Source of the DNA: Gymnorhina tibicen
Lineage: Eukaryota; Chordata; Aves; Passeriformes; Artamidae
Length of the DNA: 64,000 nucleotides
NCBI GenBank assembly: GCA_013399875.1
Contig: VXAZ01003262.1
Location: 38,196 to 102,195, forward strand
Direction of reading: 5' to 3'
Both the position numbers and the translations under genes were made by a program. The first letter of the stretch is position 1. Each line of letters starts with the position of its first letter. Below the pieces are notes generated by a model. That model was not told the origin of the DNA and did no database searches. It saw only the letters and a list, made by a program, of their open reading frames with translations. Below, piece after piece: positions 41,435 to 54,400 of the stretch.

Positions 41435-44400
41435 NNNNNNNNNNNGGGGGGGGGCAAAGCGCTGCATCCCACCCCGTCCTTGTTCGCTGCTGAATTCCTG
41501 AGTCGTTAAACCGCTGCTCTCAATGGTTTTCAGATCGACGTGCAGCTGAACATCATGTCCTTCCTCTCGCCCCAAGATTTGTGCCATTTAGGAAGCACGA
41601 GTTGTTACTGGAGGGCAGCTGTGCAAGACCCGTTGTTGTGGAGGTATTTTCTCCTGCGGGATCTCCCCTCTTGGACATCTGTTGATTGGAAATCACTCCC
41701 AGATGTGGAGATTTTTAATAAAGCCTTTTCAGAGGTCAGCGACAATGCACTGTATGATTACATGGCAGTGTAAGTATCTCCGTATTCTCTTCCATGGCTT
41801 CAAGTGTGCAGTGTATTACTGCAGCAGTAATATTCAGCCCACAGGCATCTTTCGTATTTACAGCAATAAAGCTCTGCTGTAAGCTGCTGTTTAAATTGTG
41901 ATGTGTCTCAAATCCATTGTTTATTTTGGAAACACAATTTCCTGTTGCTCCATGGTCTGGTCAGCTCTTTCTGTTTGGAACTCAACAAGAAGGTAAAACA
42001 TTGTGAAAAGCTAGTGCTATAAAAAATTAAAGCTTTTTCTAAACTGCATGTCTGCTATGGCACAGAAATACTGCATACCGTTGATCTTGATAAAGAAGTG
42101 TTCTTTGTGCTCAGTGCCACGGCAAGCATTTTCATAAAAGTAACAAGAAGTCTTCAAACTACAGCAAGTGGAATGAATATTTTTTTTTCATCTTATATGG
42201 AAGACCTAAAAATAAAAAAGTGCACAGAATGTGCACAGAATAACAAGTTATATTGTTTTAGCTCTGATTGTCAGGCTGTAAGACAGACTGGTTTCAGCTA
42301 GTATAGTTGAAAAGCATAGCAACCCACTGAATGTGTTTGGATGACTGAGAAGAACTCTTAAACAAGTAGATTATTCTGTGGTGATTTCTTTTCTAAACTT
42401 CATTCACTCCCCTTAGTTTGCAGTAGTGGTCTGTGGATTTGTTTGGGATTTTTGATTTATTTGCAGTTGTATTTTCCAAAGGTGGTGCTTAATATGTTTT
42501 TTTCATGGTAAGTGCACTAACTTCTGCAATCTCTGTGCCCTTCATCACCACTTAACAGATGGGAACGATACACCCACAATTTGAAGTGCAAAATACATAC
42601 TACTTTTGAAATTGGATTTAAATCTGTTTAGGTCTGAACCACCTATTTAAAACACCTGTCACTGATTGCCATTGTGCCTGCGTGCACGTAGCAATTTTGT
42701 TGATCTCAGCTGAAGCATCTCGGTGTGGGTATAAAGGAGCACACATTTGATATTTCCTTGAAGTGGTTTGTCCAGCAGCAGCCTACCATGTCTACACAAG
42801 CAGACTGAAGCTGCTTCTCTAGGGTAGGATGTCTGTCTGACTGTTACTCTTCCCCTCAATTACTAGTGTTTCCATGCCTTCTAGCGTCCGCACCAAACGA
42901 GCATATAAGTTTGCAGACAACACTTGTCTTCTTCCCCAGCTTGCATGCTCTGTACCTACAGGCAAAATGGTTCTTTTCAGGCGGTTACTTGTTGCAAAAA
43001 CAAAAGCAGTCTAATTAAGTTTTAAAATGCACTCAAAAGGTTTATTTTTTAAATTTCCTTTTTAATGTGACTCTTCTGCTTTGATGTTATTTTATGTATA
43101 TTGTGTAGTCAGTGAGGATGGGGAATTAGTATTTTTTTTTTTTTTAAATAAACTGAAAGATCTGTAGATAGAAGTGTACTAAGGTCCAAAAAGTCAACAT
43201 TTGGACTTCAAAAAAACTGATGCCTTTGCCTGCATTGTACTGGCGCTTGAAATGGTCAGTTTGGACCTTTATAATTTTTGACCTATGCTTTGAGTTGTGC
43301 CAGTAGCAAAGCATGAGAAGTGTGGGACCTAAATCAATTTATGTTGTTTGATTAATACCTCTTTTGTATTTTGTGTTTAATTTCTAGTTGCGTCTATTTT
43401 ACACAGATATAAAAGGAGCTGTCCTCAGGGTAGAAGAAGTTTGAAATCGAGCCGTCCCCGGTATGGGGCTGTGACTTCCTTCTTGCAGTCACTGGTCACT
43501 CAGGCAGAACCTCGCTTTGCTATGTTTGGGCCAGGTTTGGAAGAGCTGGACGACTCTTTAGTACAAAAGATGATGACATGCCCAGAAATTCTGCTAGTAG
43601 CTGGCCTACCTCATAGACAAATTCATGGTAATGATGGTTTTGGCTTTTGGCCTTCATATTTTGTAAACAGATATAACACAAAAAACTTGGGGGGAGAAAT
43701 GAAAAAAAGGAATGATTGTTTTTGTATTCTTAAAATTCACTAGAATCATGGTAAAAACAAACCATTTTCTCCGTGATTTGTTCAGAAGGATAAATGCAAT
43801 GAACATTTGGGACAAACTAATAGCTTCAGTGAATTTACGATTAAATTTGCACATTGTCAGAAGAATAATTTTGCGCCTTGTACTTCTATTTTCATCCAAA
43901 AATCCATGTTACAGCTGCTGTTGTAATTGATAAATGCAGACAGGCCTTTCTTTCAGTACCGCTTGCAGTAAGTGGCTAAAAAACACATGTGTGATTTTAT
44001 ACAGGAACTCAAGGCTGATTCTTATATGATTCAGTATTCTGATATCAAATTATGTAAATTTTACTTAGAAGAGTTACAAGAGCAGGTGAGGGATTTTTTT
44101 TTGATGCTTAGAAGACTAGCTTTGAAAGTCTAATTTGACTTCAGTCCAAGCTAGAGACAAAAATATGTTACTTTTTACCTAATGGTTATTTCAACATAGC
44201 AGAATTAGAATAATTAAATTGTATTTCTAGGAAGCATGAAAATTATTTTTAGTGGGTTTTTTATTTTTCTCATATGTCCTTTTCAGTGCAGCTTGTCATA
44301 AGCAGACTGGAGCCTTTTCTATGCCAGTTTCAGCTAATAAACACAAGTCTGGCTTCTTTCTGATTTAGATTTCTAGGTTCAAGTCTAATAATCAGAAATA

Positions 44401-47400
44401 TGGAAATGGTTTTAATATAATTTACTTGATTTTCATGAAATTAAAAGTGACCAATTGGAGCATGTATAAAGTTTAATTGTAAAATAGTAAATCCGCTACC
44501 CCTAACAGCAATATCTAGGCTTGAATATATTTACTTTGTGGCACCACTGGAATTTTTGAACTACCGCTTAATTGTATTCAGTAGCCAAATAGTTGTAACC
44601 TCATAGATACATTTTTTTCCCAATAGGAATTGGATCAGGAGTCAGTTTTCAGTTTAACAACGGTCAAAAATTCAATATTGTGACACTGTATTCCACCACG
44701 AGGTAAGATAAGATCTGTTCTCAACCAAATGAAAAGTACCGTTTCTCATGTATTTCATACTTCTCTTCATAATCTTGTCATGTGACTTTCATGTGCACTT
44801 TCTCATGCATGGATATCCCTTACAAATTGAAGTTTCACTGCATGTGTTTGCTTTTCCTTTCTTTTTTCAACCTTAAGTTTTCACATGGAAGTAATAAAGC
44901 TTTTCCAAACTGTTTACGTACCAAAGGTGTACGACAGGTACATTACATGTGCCTCTATCCCTCTTGATACCTTGGTTGAGTTCCTTTTAAAACACTCTGT
45001 ACTCACCCTGGAGTGTATTTTCATATGCATCTTGCAGATTGCTAACCACCTCTGTATGTGCACTCAAAAAGAAAGCAGGGCAGGAGGGGGCAGGGAGAAG
45101 TGAAACTGTGTTCCTGGCTCAGCCCATTTTCCTGTCCCTTTTCTGCACCGCCTAGACTTTCAAGATTCAGTTTTGGCATTCTCAGTTAACCTGACTACTG
45201 AAATATTTCACTGAAATATCTTTCAGTGTGGAAAGGAGGAGAGCAAGGGAAGAGCAAGCTGTTGCTGTGAATAAGATGTTTTACCAAGAGAACAGCATAG
45301 TAGGGAATCAGCAAGCTGTGCACTACAGTGTAATAGCTCAAGTGAGGAAGGTGTGCGAAGTAGTTGATGGATTCATTTATGTTGCCAATGCAGAATCTCA
45401 TAGAGGTAAGGGGTTTCTCTTTATTTATATTTCATGAATAACTGGAGTGTTAGATTACAAAGAATACGCAATACATCAAAATCCATGTTCTGGTCTTTTC
45501 AAAATCTGCTATTTCTTCATGGCTTATCCTGCTGAAGAGGTCTCCTGTCCTAGACACTCTCTAATCCTGTGAGGGGTTATGGCCCCTTGTTTTGTTTAGG
45601 GCACATACTGATACAGTTGCTATTTAAATTACATGCGGGAAATTATCTGGATTAAAAACCAAAACAAATCAAAATAAACAAGAACCTTGGGTATGTATAG
45701 CAGAAACATGAAAATACAGGTTTGTGGTGTAATAGCCTTGAAACAACATTCACCAGGAAAACAGTAAAAAATGCAATTAGTCTAAATCAGGTTAGTCATG
45801 TAAGATGGTAATCCAAATAACAGTTATGGTAATTGTCTTTGCATTCATCAGCTTTGAATGGAGGAAAAGGGCTAGCCAGGAAAGATGCAAGTAAAAAAAA
45901 TTTGAAGGGATACACTAAGGAGAAAAGTGCATTCAGTAGGGAAGAGCTGCTGACTGTGTGTATGAGTATTTTTGAATGTCTTGCTGCAATTTTGATCTCT
46001 GTGAGGTACTCAGAAAAGACTCTGATGTTAGGACTGAAATAGGCTGCCTGTAGAATCTCTGGAGATCTTCATATAACATCTAAATGTCATCAGTATCTGT
46101 GTAACATAAGGGCAGATCAATCAGTCTTGTGATAAGCAGAACACGATTGTTTGGCCCTTCCAGCCCTCTGTCTCATCACTTCTGAAAAAAAAACCAAACC
46201 AAAAATGAAAACACCTTGTATTTGCATATACTTAAGACTCGTATATTAAAAATTGTTTCTTAGAGCACGATCGTCAGGAGGAGCTGGCTCGTATTTTGGC
46301 AATGATTGACCCAACCCTCGGGCCTCCAAACAGACCTCTGCTGGTTTTGTCCTGTGTGTCTCACGTTGGTGTGAGAAGAATTCCGTGTGTTTACGTGGCA
46401 CATCAGTTGCAACTAAATCTGCTACGTCAGCCCTGGATGGTACGTGCTCTTAAACCTTTATTTTCTGTTTCTCTGTGGTTTAAATGTAATTTAGGCTTTC
46501 ACATTCCTGAACCATACCTAAGCAAGTGTGCAGCTTTCAACTCCAAGACATGAACTCTCCACTAAAGTGAAGGATTTAGTTTCTCTGGTCCTCTAAGGTG
46601 AATCATTAGCCTGTCTGAACACTAAGCTAAGTGACTAAGCTTAAGTGCTAAGTGACTTGCCCAAAAGCACACCAGAGACTTCAGATGAAGCCAGAATGTA
46701 AGGAAGGACAAGGGATGGTCTTGAAGGGAGTAAGGAAGCTTCAGTTCACTTAAATCTAAATTTCCTGAGTCACAGCCTTGGACACAAGATAGATTTTTGG
46801 GACATTGTCACTTGCTTGATGTGGTGTCTTCAGTTTTTGACAGATCAGTTTTTAACCTAGGATGTGAGGTCCTGAACCTGTTTCTTTATGCTTGTCAAGC
46901 ACAGTATCTATCAGCATGGTTCAGTCACACAGAATTAATTTTTGTTGATTTTGTGTAGCTGAAGAATAACTTAATCAGAAAAAAATCTGATTTGAGATAA
47001 TTCCTTTGTTTTCATAACGATACTGTTTATAGGCTTTTTACACAACATACCATTTATAACAGCCACTGGATGGGGTATTACAAAATCTGAGTGTTAATAA
47101 TATGCATAGAAGTCTAAAGCTAGCAGCATTTTTGTTCTAAGAGTTAAGAAGAATTTTCAAGTGGATTGCCATCCGTAAAGTAAGTATGATGTTCCAGAAC
47201 AGCTGATGGAACAATTGAAAAAATTTCACCCTGATACCAAGAGTGAAAGCTTTCCTAATACGAGGGGTTTTTTTATTTTCTTACTCTTATAAAACCTTTT
47301 TCGTCTAAGGGACCTTTACACTAGTGATAAAAATTAAGATTTGATATGAGTGTTTCTGACTTTACAGATAGACACAGAGTGATACTAAAATACTGTTAGA

Positions 47401-47550
47401 TCCTGTTAATTGTTATCTCTAGAACATTAACTTTTTTAAATTTTTTTTTTATTTTCACAGATGCAGGATACTGTAGCTGCAACTTTAGATGGATTACTAA
47501 ATGGAATTGAGTGGCTCTTGGAAGAAGCAAATTGTAAAAATACACAGTAA
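41403..47550 (+). CDS. FBXO4: FBXO4, F-box only protein 4 (most of exon 1 lost in gap)
   Basis: FBXO4 is the substrate-recognition subunit of an SCF ubiquitin ligase. Reported targets include telomere factor TRF1 and cyclin D1. Coding parts are 41403-41434 (start MAGAEQRGAG), gap, then 41534-41769, 43407-43627, 44627-44702, 45227-45405, 46264-46439 and 47461-47550. The six later exons give 325 residues ending in TAA. The F-box begins at exon 2 (IDVQLNIMSFLSPQDLCHLG). The C-terminal GTPase-like substrate domain follows, with KVCEVVDGFIYVANAE and GLLNGIEWLLEEA strongly conserved. All visible splice sites fit. Human exon 1 codes for about 63 residues, but only 32 bases are seen here before an 11-N gap, so about 150 coding bases are missing by assembly and not by biology. 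Confidence 0.96.
41435..41445. other. Assembly gap of 11 N inside FBXO4 exon 1
   Basis: The run of 11 N must stand for about 150 or more missing bases, because exon 1 needs to reach the LP before the F-box. A poly-G run at its right edge suggests a GC-rich dropout. Confidence 0.95.
41534..41769 (+). CDS. FBXO4: FBXO4 exon 2 (F-box)
   Basis: The acceptor is GGTTTTCAG and the donor GTAAGT. It carries the F-box core: IDVQLNIMSFLSPQDLCHLG, then WRYFLLRDLPSW. It ends in phase 2 at YDYMAV. Confidence 0.96.
41770..43406. other. FBXO4 intron 2
   Basis: AT-rich intron with no recognised element. Confidence 0.65.
43407..43627 (+). CDS. FBXO4: FBXO4 exon 3
   Basis: The acceptor TTTTACACAG at 43397-43406 is preferred over TTTCTAG at 43381-43387 because it restores VYKRSCP, matching human VYRMCCP. 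It includes YGAVTSFLQSL and EPRFAMFGPGLEEL and ends in phase 1. Confidence 0.95.
44627..44702 (+). CDS. FBXO4: FBXO4 exon 4
   Basis: A short 76-nt exon reading GIGSGVSFQFNNGQKFNIVT and ending LYSTTR across the next junction. The acceptor is TTTCCCAATAG and the donor GTAAGA. Confidence 0.95.
45227..45405 (+). CDS. FBXO4: FBXO4 exon 5
   Basis: The acceptor is ATATCTTTCAG and the donor GTAAGG. It reads VERRRAREEQAVAVNKMFYQ through VCEVVDGFIYVANAESHR. Confidence 0.95.
46264..46439 (+). CDS. FBXO4: FBXO4 exon 6
   Basis: The acceptor is TTGTTTCTTAG and the donor GTACGT. It reads EHDRQEELARILAMIDPTLG and RPLLVLSCVSH, and ends QPWM in phase 0. Confidence 0.95.
47461..47550 (+). CDS. FBXO4: FBXO4 exon 7 (last)
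   Basis: The acceptor is TTTTTATTTTCACAG. It has 29 codons plus TAA, with the conserved TLDGLLNGIEWLLEEA block. The last residues (NCKNTQ) differ from mammals, as expected for the tail. Confidence 0.95.
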   Translation: MQDTVAATLDGLLNGIEWLLEEANCKNTQ

Positions 47551-47645
47551 TGGAATTGTTGCACTGTACAAACTCCTTGGTGTTTTGCATTTCAGTTGAA
47601 GTGAGAATCTTGGTCCTTCCTGCCAGAGTACTGTCAGAAGGGAAA

Positions 47646-47651
47646 ATTAAA
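47646..47651 (+). terminator. FBXO4: Candidate FBXO4 polyadenylation signal (ATTAAA)
   Basis: ATTAAA lies 96 bp after the stop codon. It is a weak call; longer 3' UTRs using later signals are possible. Confidence 0.3.
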
Positions 47652-50600
47652 AGGCAAACCTGCATGTATTTCGCTGCACATACTTAAATTGTAAACATTG
47701 CTCCAACTATAGTGCTGAATTAGAAGTACAAGTAGGACTGCCTGGATTCCAGCCGCTGTGAAGAAGTGATTTGGAGGGACAATGTTGAGTGTTTTGGTTT
47801 GTAGTCTTTTTTTTCTTTCAAGCAGGAGCCTATAGAGTACAATCTTTTTCAATATATCTGATGTTCTAACATCTTCTGGAAATACATAACACTACATTGG
47901 TTTATCAGCACAGCCTTATCACACATTTAGTAAATATGTTCAGTGGAGATCTTTACAGTGACACTTCCTGACCAAAGAAAACATACTGTAGCTTGTACAG
48001 TAGAAGGTTGACAGAAAGACAGTAGCTATTGATTTCTAAAGACTTGAGTTCCCCTGTATTTTTTTAGAAAAAATACCTAGACAAAAAACAGCAGGGGGAT
48101 TGTCAGCCCAGACCAAAATTCCTAGAAGCAAACAAACACTGCTGTGTATGAATTGTTGTTTCCTTGTTGTAATCTTAGTTATTAACCAGCCACGACAGAC
48201 TTGAGCATCTTCTGCTTTCTGTTGCACTGAAATCATTAGCTTGAACTGGCTGTGCCTCTGATACCCTGAACAAATGTTAAATAGAATCATTAGTACTCCA
48301 GGACTTCACTGTATGCATACACTATCAGCTTTTCAAATAGTTGTGACTATTTGCAGATATGAATTGTACCTGTCTTGAAATTTTCTACACAGTTGCAAAT
48401 ACTTTTATGAAAAGCAAAGCAGCATTTTAAAGCTGGAATTGTGTTTTCCATATTGATGTCTTTTGGGATAGTCATAGTCTTCCACCTTTTCTTGGTTTTG
48501 TTATTGGATGAATGTTCAGAAATTTCGCTTGGATTTCTGTGCATTTATTTGCTTTATTCTGGAAATTTTTATTTTTTTGCCTATCTTCATGGAAATTCAA
48601 ATGTCTCACAGTTTTTTCTTGATATAATAAGATAAATAGATATCTAGAAAATCTAGATAAATGATTGCATGGTGCACACACAGCTGTAACTGCCCTCAAT
48701 CTGGGATATATGAGTGATGATCAATACAGCTATGTCATTCCATTTGAGAAGATGTTTGGGGTTTTTAATGAACTAGAAAGTATCTCTTTTTCTTTTTTTT
48801 TCCTTTTTCATCTTTGTGCACAATTAATTCATCTTTCTAGATATTTTTGTATGTGTCCTAATCAGGACATACGGGAGTTTCATAGGAAAATCCAAAGGAA
48901 TATATACAATGAAAATTCTGTGGCTTATCCCTCTTTTCTTTTTTTTTTTAAGTGTATGTGTGTTTTGCCCTTAAAAATAGAGCAGACACAGTGGATTTAC
49001 GAGTATTTGGGGTAAAATTCCCTGCTTTGTGACTGGGTGTGTGTGATTTTCCTGCTAGTCAGAGTAATTTCATTGTGATCTATGTGCAGGGGATTGAATG
49101 CAGCAACCTGACGCTGTATTAGCTACTATGAATATGGGGGGGTTATGTAAGATCCTCATTCTACTTTATGCATAAGAAATACATGATTTTTTAAAGAATG
49201 TTATTTAGAGTCTTTGTGTGTGTTAAGCCCCTCCATGCATGCACATGTGTGCTCACATACTGTAGTCATGCTGTTGTAACAAATTACAGTTGTCATCAAT
49301 AGTCATTAATGAACGAGGTCATTGTATATTACCAGTTTAATTAACAGATATTAATTCACTGTAATTTCAAAAGGTTAGGAAAATGTAGAGTATGTAATTT
49401 TTCTTAAAGAACATCAGTTAGATTAACTTAAACCTAGGATACCTTTCAGAATTACAAGTTTTAAGGCTGCAGTCTAGAAAACAAAACAGTGGGAATGAGA
49501 ATCTGTGCAGGCACAGAGCTCCATGAGTGAGTGCTGTGGTGGAACAGCACAGGCAAGGAAGATGAGCATTGATGAGCATCCTCTGCACTGTCCAGAGGAG
49601 TAGCTGGGGTGCACAGAGGTGTGCTGTGGAAGGGGCAACCAGGCTGTTGAGCATACATACAGCAAATAGTTGTGGAGATACACTGCCTTTTAGATTTGAC
49701 AATTCCTAGTATTTAAATTCCTGAGTCTGCTGGATTTAGAAGGACAGTAATCAGTTAAGCTTGGAACTGTCATTGTTACAAATTCAGAAATAGTTTGGTA
49801 TGGAATATTAGAACATGACTTAAGTGTATTTTAAAACTTTTTAATGTAAAAAGAAAATCGCTTTAAAAAAAATCTAATTTGTTTTGTATTTATCAGGGTA
49901 GATGCAACTGTGATGGGTTTGTGAAAAATTAAATCAGGATCTGGATCCCAGGAATCTTTCTTTCCTAGGGATGAAGGATTCTAACAGCACAAGAAAAAAA
50001 TTGCTTTCCTGCCCATTGCGGCAGGATGTTTATCTAAACAGTGGTCACAAAATAAAAGGTTAAAATGACAATACATGTGATTTATAAGAAAACTCAGTTA
50101 CTGAGGCTTCACCTGAGCAGCCTTCCAAAAAAGAAAGTCGCTATGGGAATGCTAATTTTCTAATCTTTGAAACTTTGAGTAACAGAAATGGTTGCTGCCA
50201 GCTCCAGAGCAGTGCCTGGGGCACCTGCCAGGCTGTCATGACAGAGGCAGCACACTGTCACTGGTGAGGTGTCTCACAGGTTATGATGATGATGGAGCAG
50301 CCCTGGATGGTCACAGAGGGTCTAAGGAGGAGTGTCATGACCCTTCCAGTTGCAGCTTCAGAGGGAAGCTGTGGCTCACTGTGTGCCCTGCAGGATGGCA
50401 CTGTTGTTATGCATCAGCCCTGATGCTGTCCAGGCAGCGTCCCTAAACCCTTTGCCAAAATTGCTTCAAATAATCAATTGCACTCCGTTCTCAGCGCAGG
50501 AAGCAGGTGCAGTTATAGAAAAACCTACGGGAAAATCAACATGCTTTGTAAAGGCTTATAGACAGGGAATATGCTGCCTCTTAATTTGATGGGTATTGTC

Positions 50601-51002
50601 AATATCACTTTGTATGGTAGCATGAATATCACAGCTAAAGAGAATAGACGGAGTTGCTGTTAGGAAGACATATGGAAATAATTGCTGGCATTATTGCAAA
50701 GCGATTTATGTCTGTGATTTAGTGTGTTTTTCATGCCCCTCTAGCACTAGTGGTTCTGCATAAATTACTTTCCTCAAATACATAAGAAGAAAAATAACAT
50801 TCTTTAGTCAGTTACAGAAGGTGGTATTACAGCTAGAGCTTGTGCTTAAACCTCAGGCCTAGAGGATGTTGGAACAAAGGCTGCCCTCAGTTGTCTTAGG
50901 AGGATGAAACTTCAATCAAGAATGTAGGTAGTAGGCGTACAGCAGAGACCTAGCAAACAACAAAACACAGTGGATCTGGGTAAGGGGTATATTTAAGAAC
51001 CC
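47652..51002. other. Intergenic DNA downstream of FBXO4
   Basis: No gene recognised. The open frames near 49418-49702 and 50192-50589 have no homology I can see and no splice support. Confidence 0.5.
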
Positions 51003-51470
51003 GTGAGATTAGGTATCTCCTGCACCAGCTCACTCCTGCTCCAGCATTACCCTGTCTGTGCTGAGCAGCTGTTCACAGGTGCTAGTCTGGGCAATACTTG
51101 GCCAAGGTTCCTGGGCAGCCTCTTATGCTTCCCTCCTCCAGCCTCTTTAAGTGTCTCAGTGACCCTTTGCTGGATTCTCTCTGGTTTGTATCTCACATAC
51201 TGCAGGCTTAAAACTGGACACACTGCTCCAGATTCAGACCTACAAGTCCTGGGCAGAGGGGAATTGAGCACTTGTACTCCATGTAGCCTTTATCCCTGTG
51301 TGGGCACACTACTGGATCCAAGTTCATGGCTCTAGCAGGACCTCAGGTCCCCTTTGCTGCTCCCAGAGCTGCTGTCCCCAGAGCTGCTCCCAAACCAGTC
51401 ACCTGTCCTGCACACATGCACAGAGTGTTCCCTACTGGAGGCAGGACTTTGCATATCATCAGGAGGTTTC
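51003..51470 (-). mobile_element. CR1 LINE fragment, diverged
   Basis: 'aaaactggacacactgctcc', 'tggattctctctggtttgta' and 'aggcaggactttgcatatca' correspond to reverse-complement CR1 segments typical of birds. The copy is old and has many substitutions, so the ends are approximate. Confidence 0.65.
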
Positions 51471-54400
51471 TGAATCACCTGTTATCCCACTGAATGGGCT
51501 AAAAATATTCTCACCTGTAATATTTCTGGCTGTCCTTGCACAAGGAGCCTACTATCTCTGGGAACACCAGCCTGCATGTGACAGCACACAGAATCAGTCA
51601 CCTAATGGGAGAAAAAAGGCATTCAGTCTTTTCCTGAAGGCTGAAATCAATCAAGTAATTTGGTCCATCAAAAGAAAACTGAACAATACTAATCTTAGAG
51701 TCTCAAAATTAATTCCTCCGTAATATGCAAACTACTGGTAGACAAGAGCTCTAAGTATGAAAATCTGATACAGTTCCAGAAATAGATTTCACCCAGCTCT
51801 GTAAAGTGTTTCACTGTGAAGTAATCCTGATGACAACCCAGAAAGACCTACTGTATTCAAGAAATTATTTAATACTACTCTTTACAAAGTGACAACAATA
51901 AACCACACTTTTCTCACGTATGAATAAAGGAACTGAGGTAGTTACGTAGTAACTGGGGACTGAAGGCTGTCCTTCTTAACCTATAGTGCTCTGTTGATAA
52001 AGGAATATCATTTTGGTGTGGCATCTCTCATGTCTTCCCCAAGACTTGAATTATGAACGCAGTTCATGCCTGATGTCATGGGAGACACGTTCCATAAATG
52101 AGAACATACAAGGGCTACTCATCAAGAAAAAAATGAAAGAACAAAAAATCTCTACATGAATCAAATAATCTTTTATGAAGGGTTTTTATACAAGTTTCCT
52201 AAATGTATCTAGAAACACCAGTTACTTATAACTTTCTCTCATAAAACTGATGGTGTAAACAGCCAATTCCCTCGGTAATTCAGCTGGCTTCATCTTAAAC
52301 TCTGTGAAAATTTAAAACAGTGTCCATACCTTTCTTTCATATGAAAGAAACAGGTAAAATTTGACCTTTGTATGTGCTGTACATTAAATTCTGTGGGATA
52401 AATTAATTTTTTCTTGAATCTGAATCATAAGGATTTAAGTAAATGAGTTACCTGGGAATCCTCTTCTAAGAATACAACCTTCACTCATCACACATCCAGA
52501 CCTTGGGCTATATAGCATAAGGATGCACTGACACAGCTACACATTAAGCTTCTTTGAAAAAGCACAAGCTATTTGCAAGAAAATAAATGCAAATTACAAG
52601 TTGAACTAACAAACAATATTAAAAGAATCTTACAGGGTTTTTTCTCAAAATTAGAGACTCAAATTTTGTAAATTATATATTGTTGAAACCAAAGAACCCA
52701 GTTACCTGATTACTGCTACATTCATCTAAAACAAGAGAGGTAACTCTGAGTATAATCAATACATGCTTGAATTATGTACTTGAATTCAAGCATTTTTCAG
52801 TCTTTTATTGAAAAGAATTGCTGCTGAGCCAATATCAATATCTTTCTTTTCAGCTGACAGACTTGAACTGCTTTTTGACTCACTACAACAAACAAAAAAT
52901 TCTACCAAGTTATTATATTTTCTAACTTGCTTTTTAACACAGGAACTGAGTTGATATAAATCAGCTGGTGTACAGACACACATTTTGACCCACCACTATT
53001 CTCTGATCACTTGTTCCAGTCACAAGTAGCTAATAAGATATAAATAAACTGAAAAATAAATGACTGAAAGGACATATCGTTGTACAGATTTTTAGGGGTG
53101 TCTTGGTATGCCTGAAGGGTTAAATAGTTTGAGGGCCCCAACTGAAAAAGAGGCATTGGAAACTGCTGCCACAGTAACCAAGATTCACGGCAGGCAATTA
53201 AAATCAACAGCCACAGAAAATCCTGGCTAACATTCAATAACCTGATGCTGATGTTTCCACAGGGCCTATTGCCTATGGGTGTCCCTACTGCCACCTGAGT
53301 GACGCCCTCAAGCCTAACATGCTGAGCTAGCTCCTGTCTTACTTCTCCCCCCAGTGGTACCTTCCATGCATCTCCAGTCTCTTCAGTATTCCAGCACAGC
53401 AGTTTCCTTCCTGCCCTCTAGTCTGTGCACCAGATTAAATTCATCAGCCTGATTTGTGATTTGCAGAGCAGACGACTGTGAAGTCAGGTGCTGGAGAGAA
53501 TGCAGAGCTGTGCTTCAGCTGGACCACATGAGATCCTGTACCCAGAGGTGCAGCTACATGCCAGGAATCCTCTCCTAATTCTAATCACTTTCTGCTTGCA
53601 TAAATTTACCCCATGTTTGAGCACACAGAGTTGCATACACGAGGAGAAAGGCAGGTCTTGGAATTTTGAAACACATCCACAGAATTTCAATAGTTATGGC
53701 ACAATATGCAGTGAAATCCACAAAGTCTGATCTTGTATTCTTAGTGAAAATGCTTTTTGGATATTTCTGTGCATTTGTATGTTGCTAATTTGGTTTTGGT
53801 TTGTGCACATCAAAGCAGGAAGAAGACAACTGGCTATTGGAATATCAGTGTTGTCACAGTATTCTCTGCAACGGCCAGAAAGGTCAGGTTGCTCCAGTGA
53901 GGGGCTTGCAACATACCCAGAGACTGTCAAGCTTCATATTATCTGAGTGCAGGTAGAAGTTGGCACAACAGTTAGAGCATCACTCCTCAGAACGGGTATA
54001 ATTTTCCTGACACTTCTGAAATATCCAGCCAGACTGCCTACATTCCAAAGTTGCTTCCAATTAGATCTTGAATTCAGAAAAAATAGCTATTCTTGAAAAA
54101 CTGTAAGAAGGTCTTATTCCTACCCTTATTCCAAAATAAGAGTACTTTGTTCATTTCAAGTGGGTCAAACTATGCCGGAAGGACATACCCCTTTTCTGGG
54201 AAAAGAGCATCAGCATACTGGATTTATACTCTGGGATAAAATTTTGTAAAACAGTCCCAGAGTAAATTTGCAGAAGGTAAGCCTTAAATGACAATGACCT
54301 GTAAGATAAACAAATACTGCATTTCCAAAATAGAGATGCAATTGGCTAAATCTTTGAATTAAGTCTTTTTTATTTCTTCCTGGATCATTGTTTGACACAG

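Noticed and set aside
43381..43387. Alternative FBXO4 exon 3 acceptor (TTTCTAG)
   Set aside because: Using it inserts bases that break the VY(K/R) match to the known protein; the acceptor at 43397-43406 keeps frame and homology.
50192..50589. Overlapping plus-strand frames of 79-84 codons
   Set aside because: No homology, no splice or promoter support, and similar frames occur by chance throughout this region.
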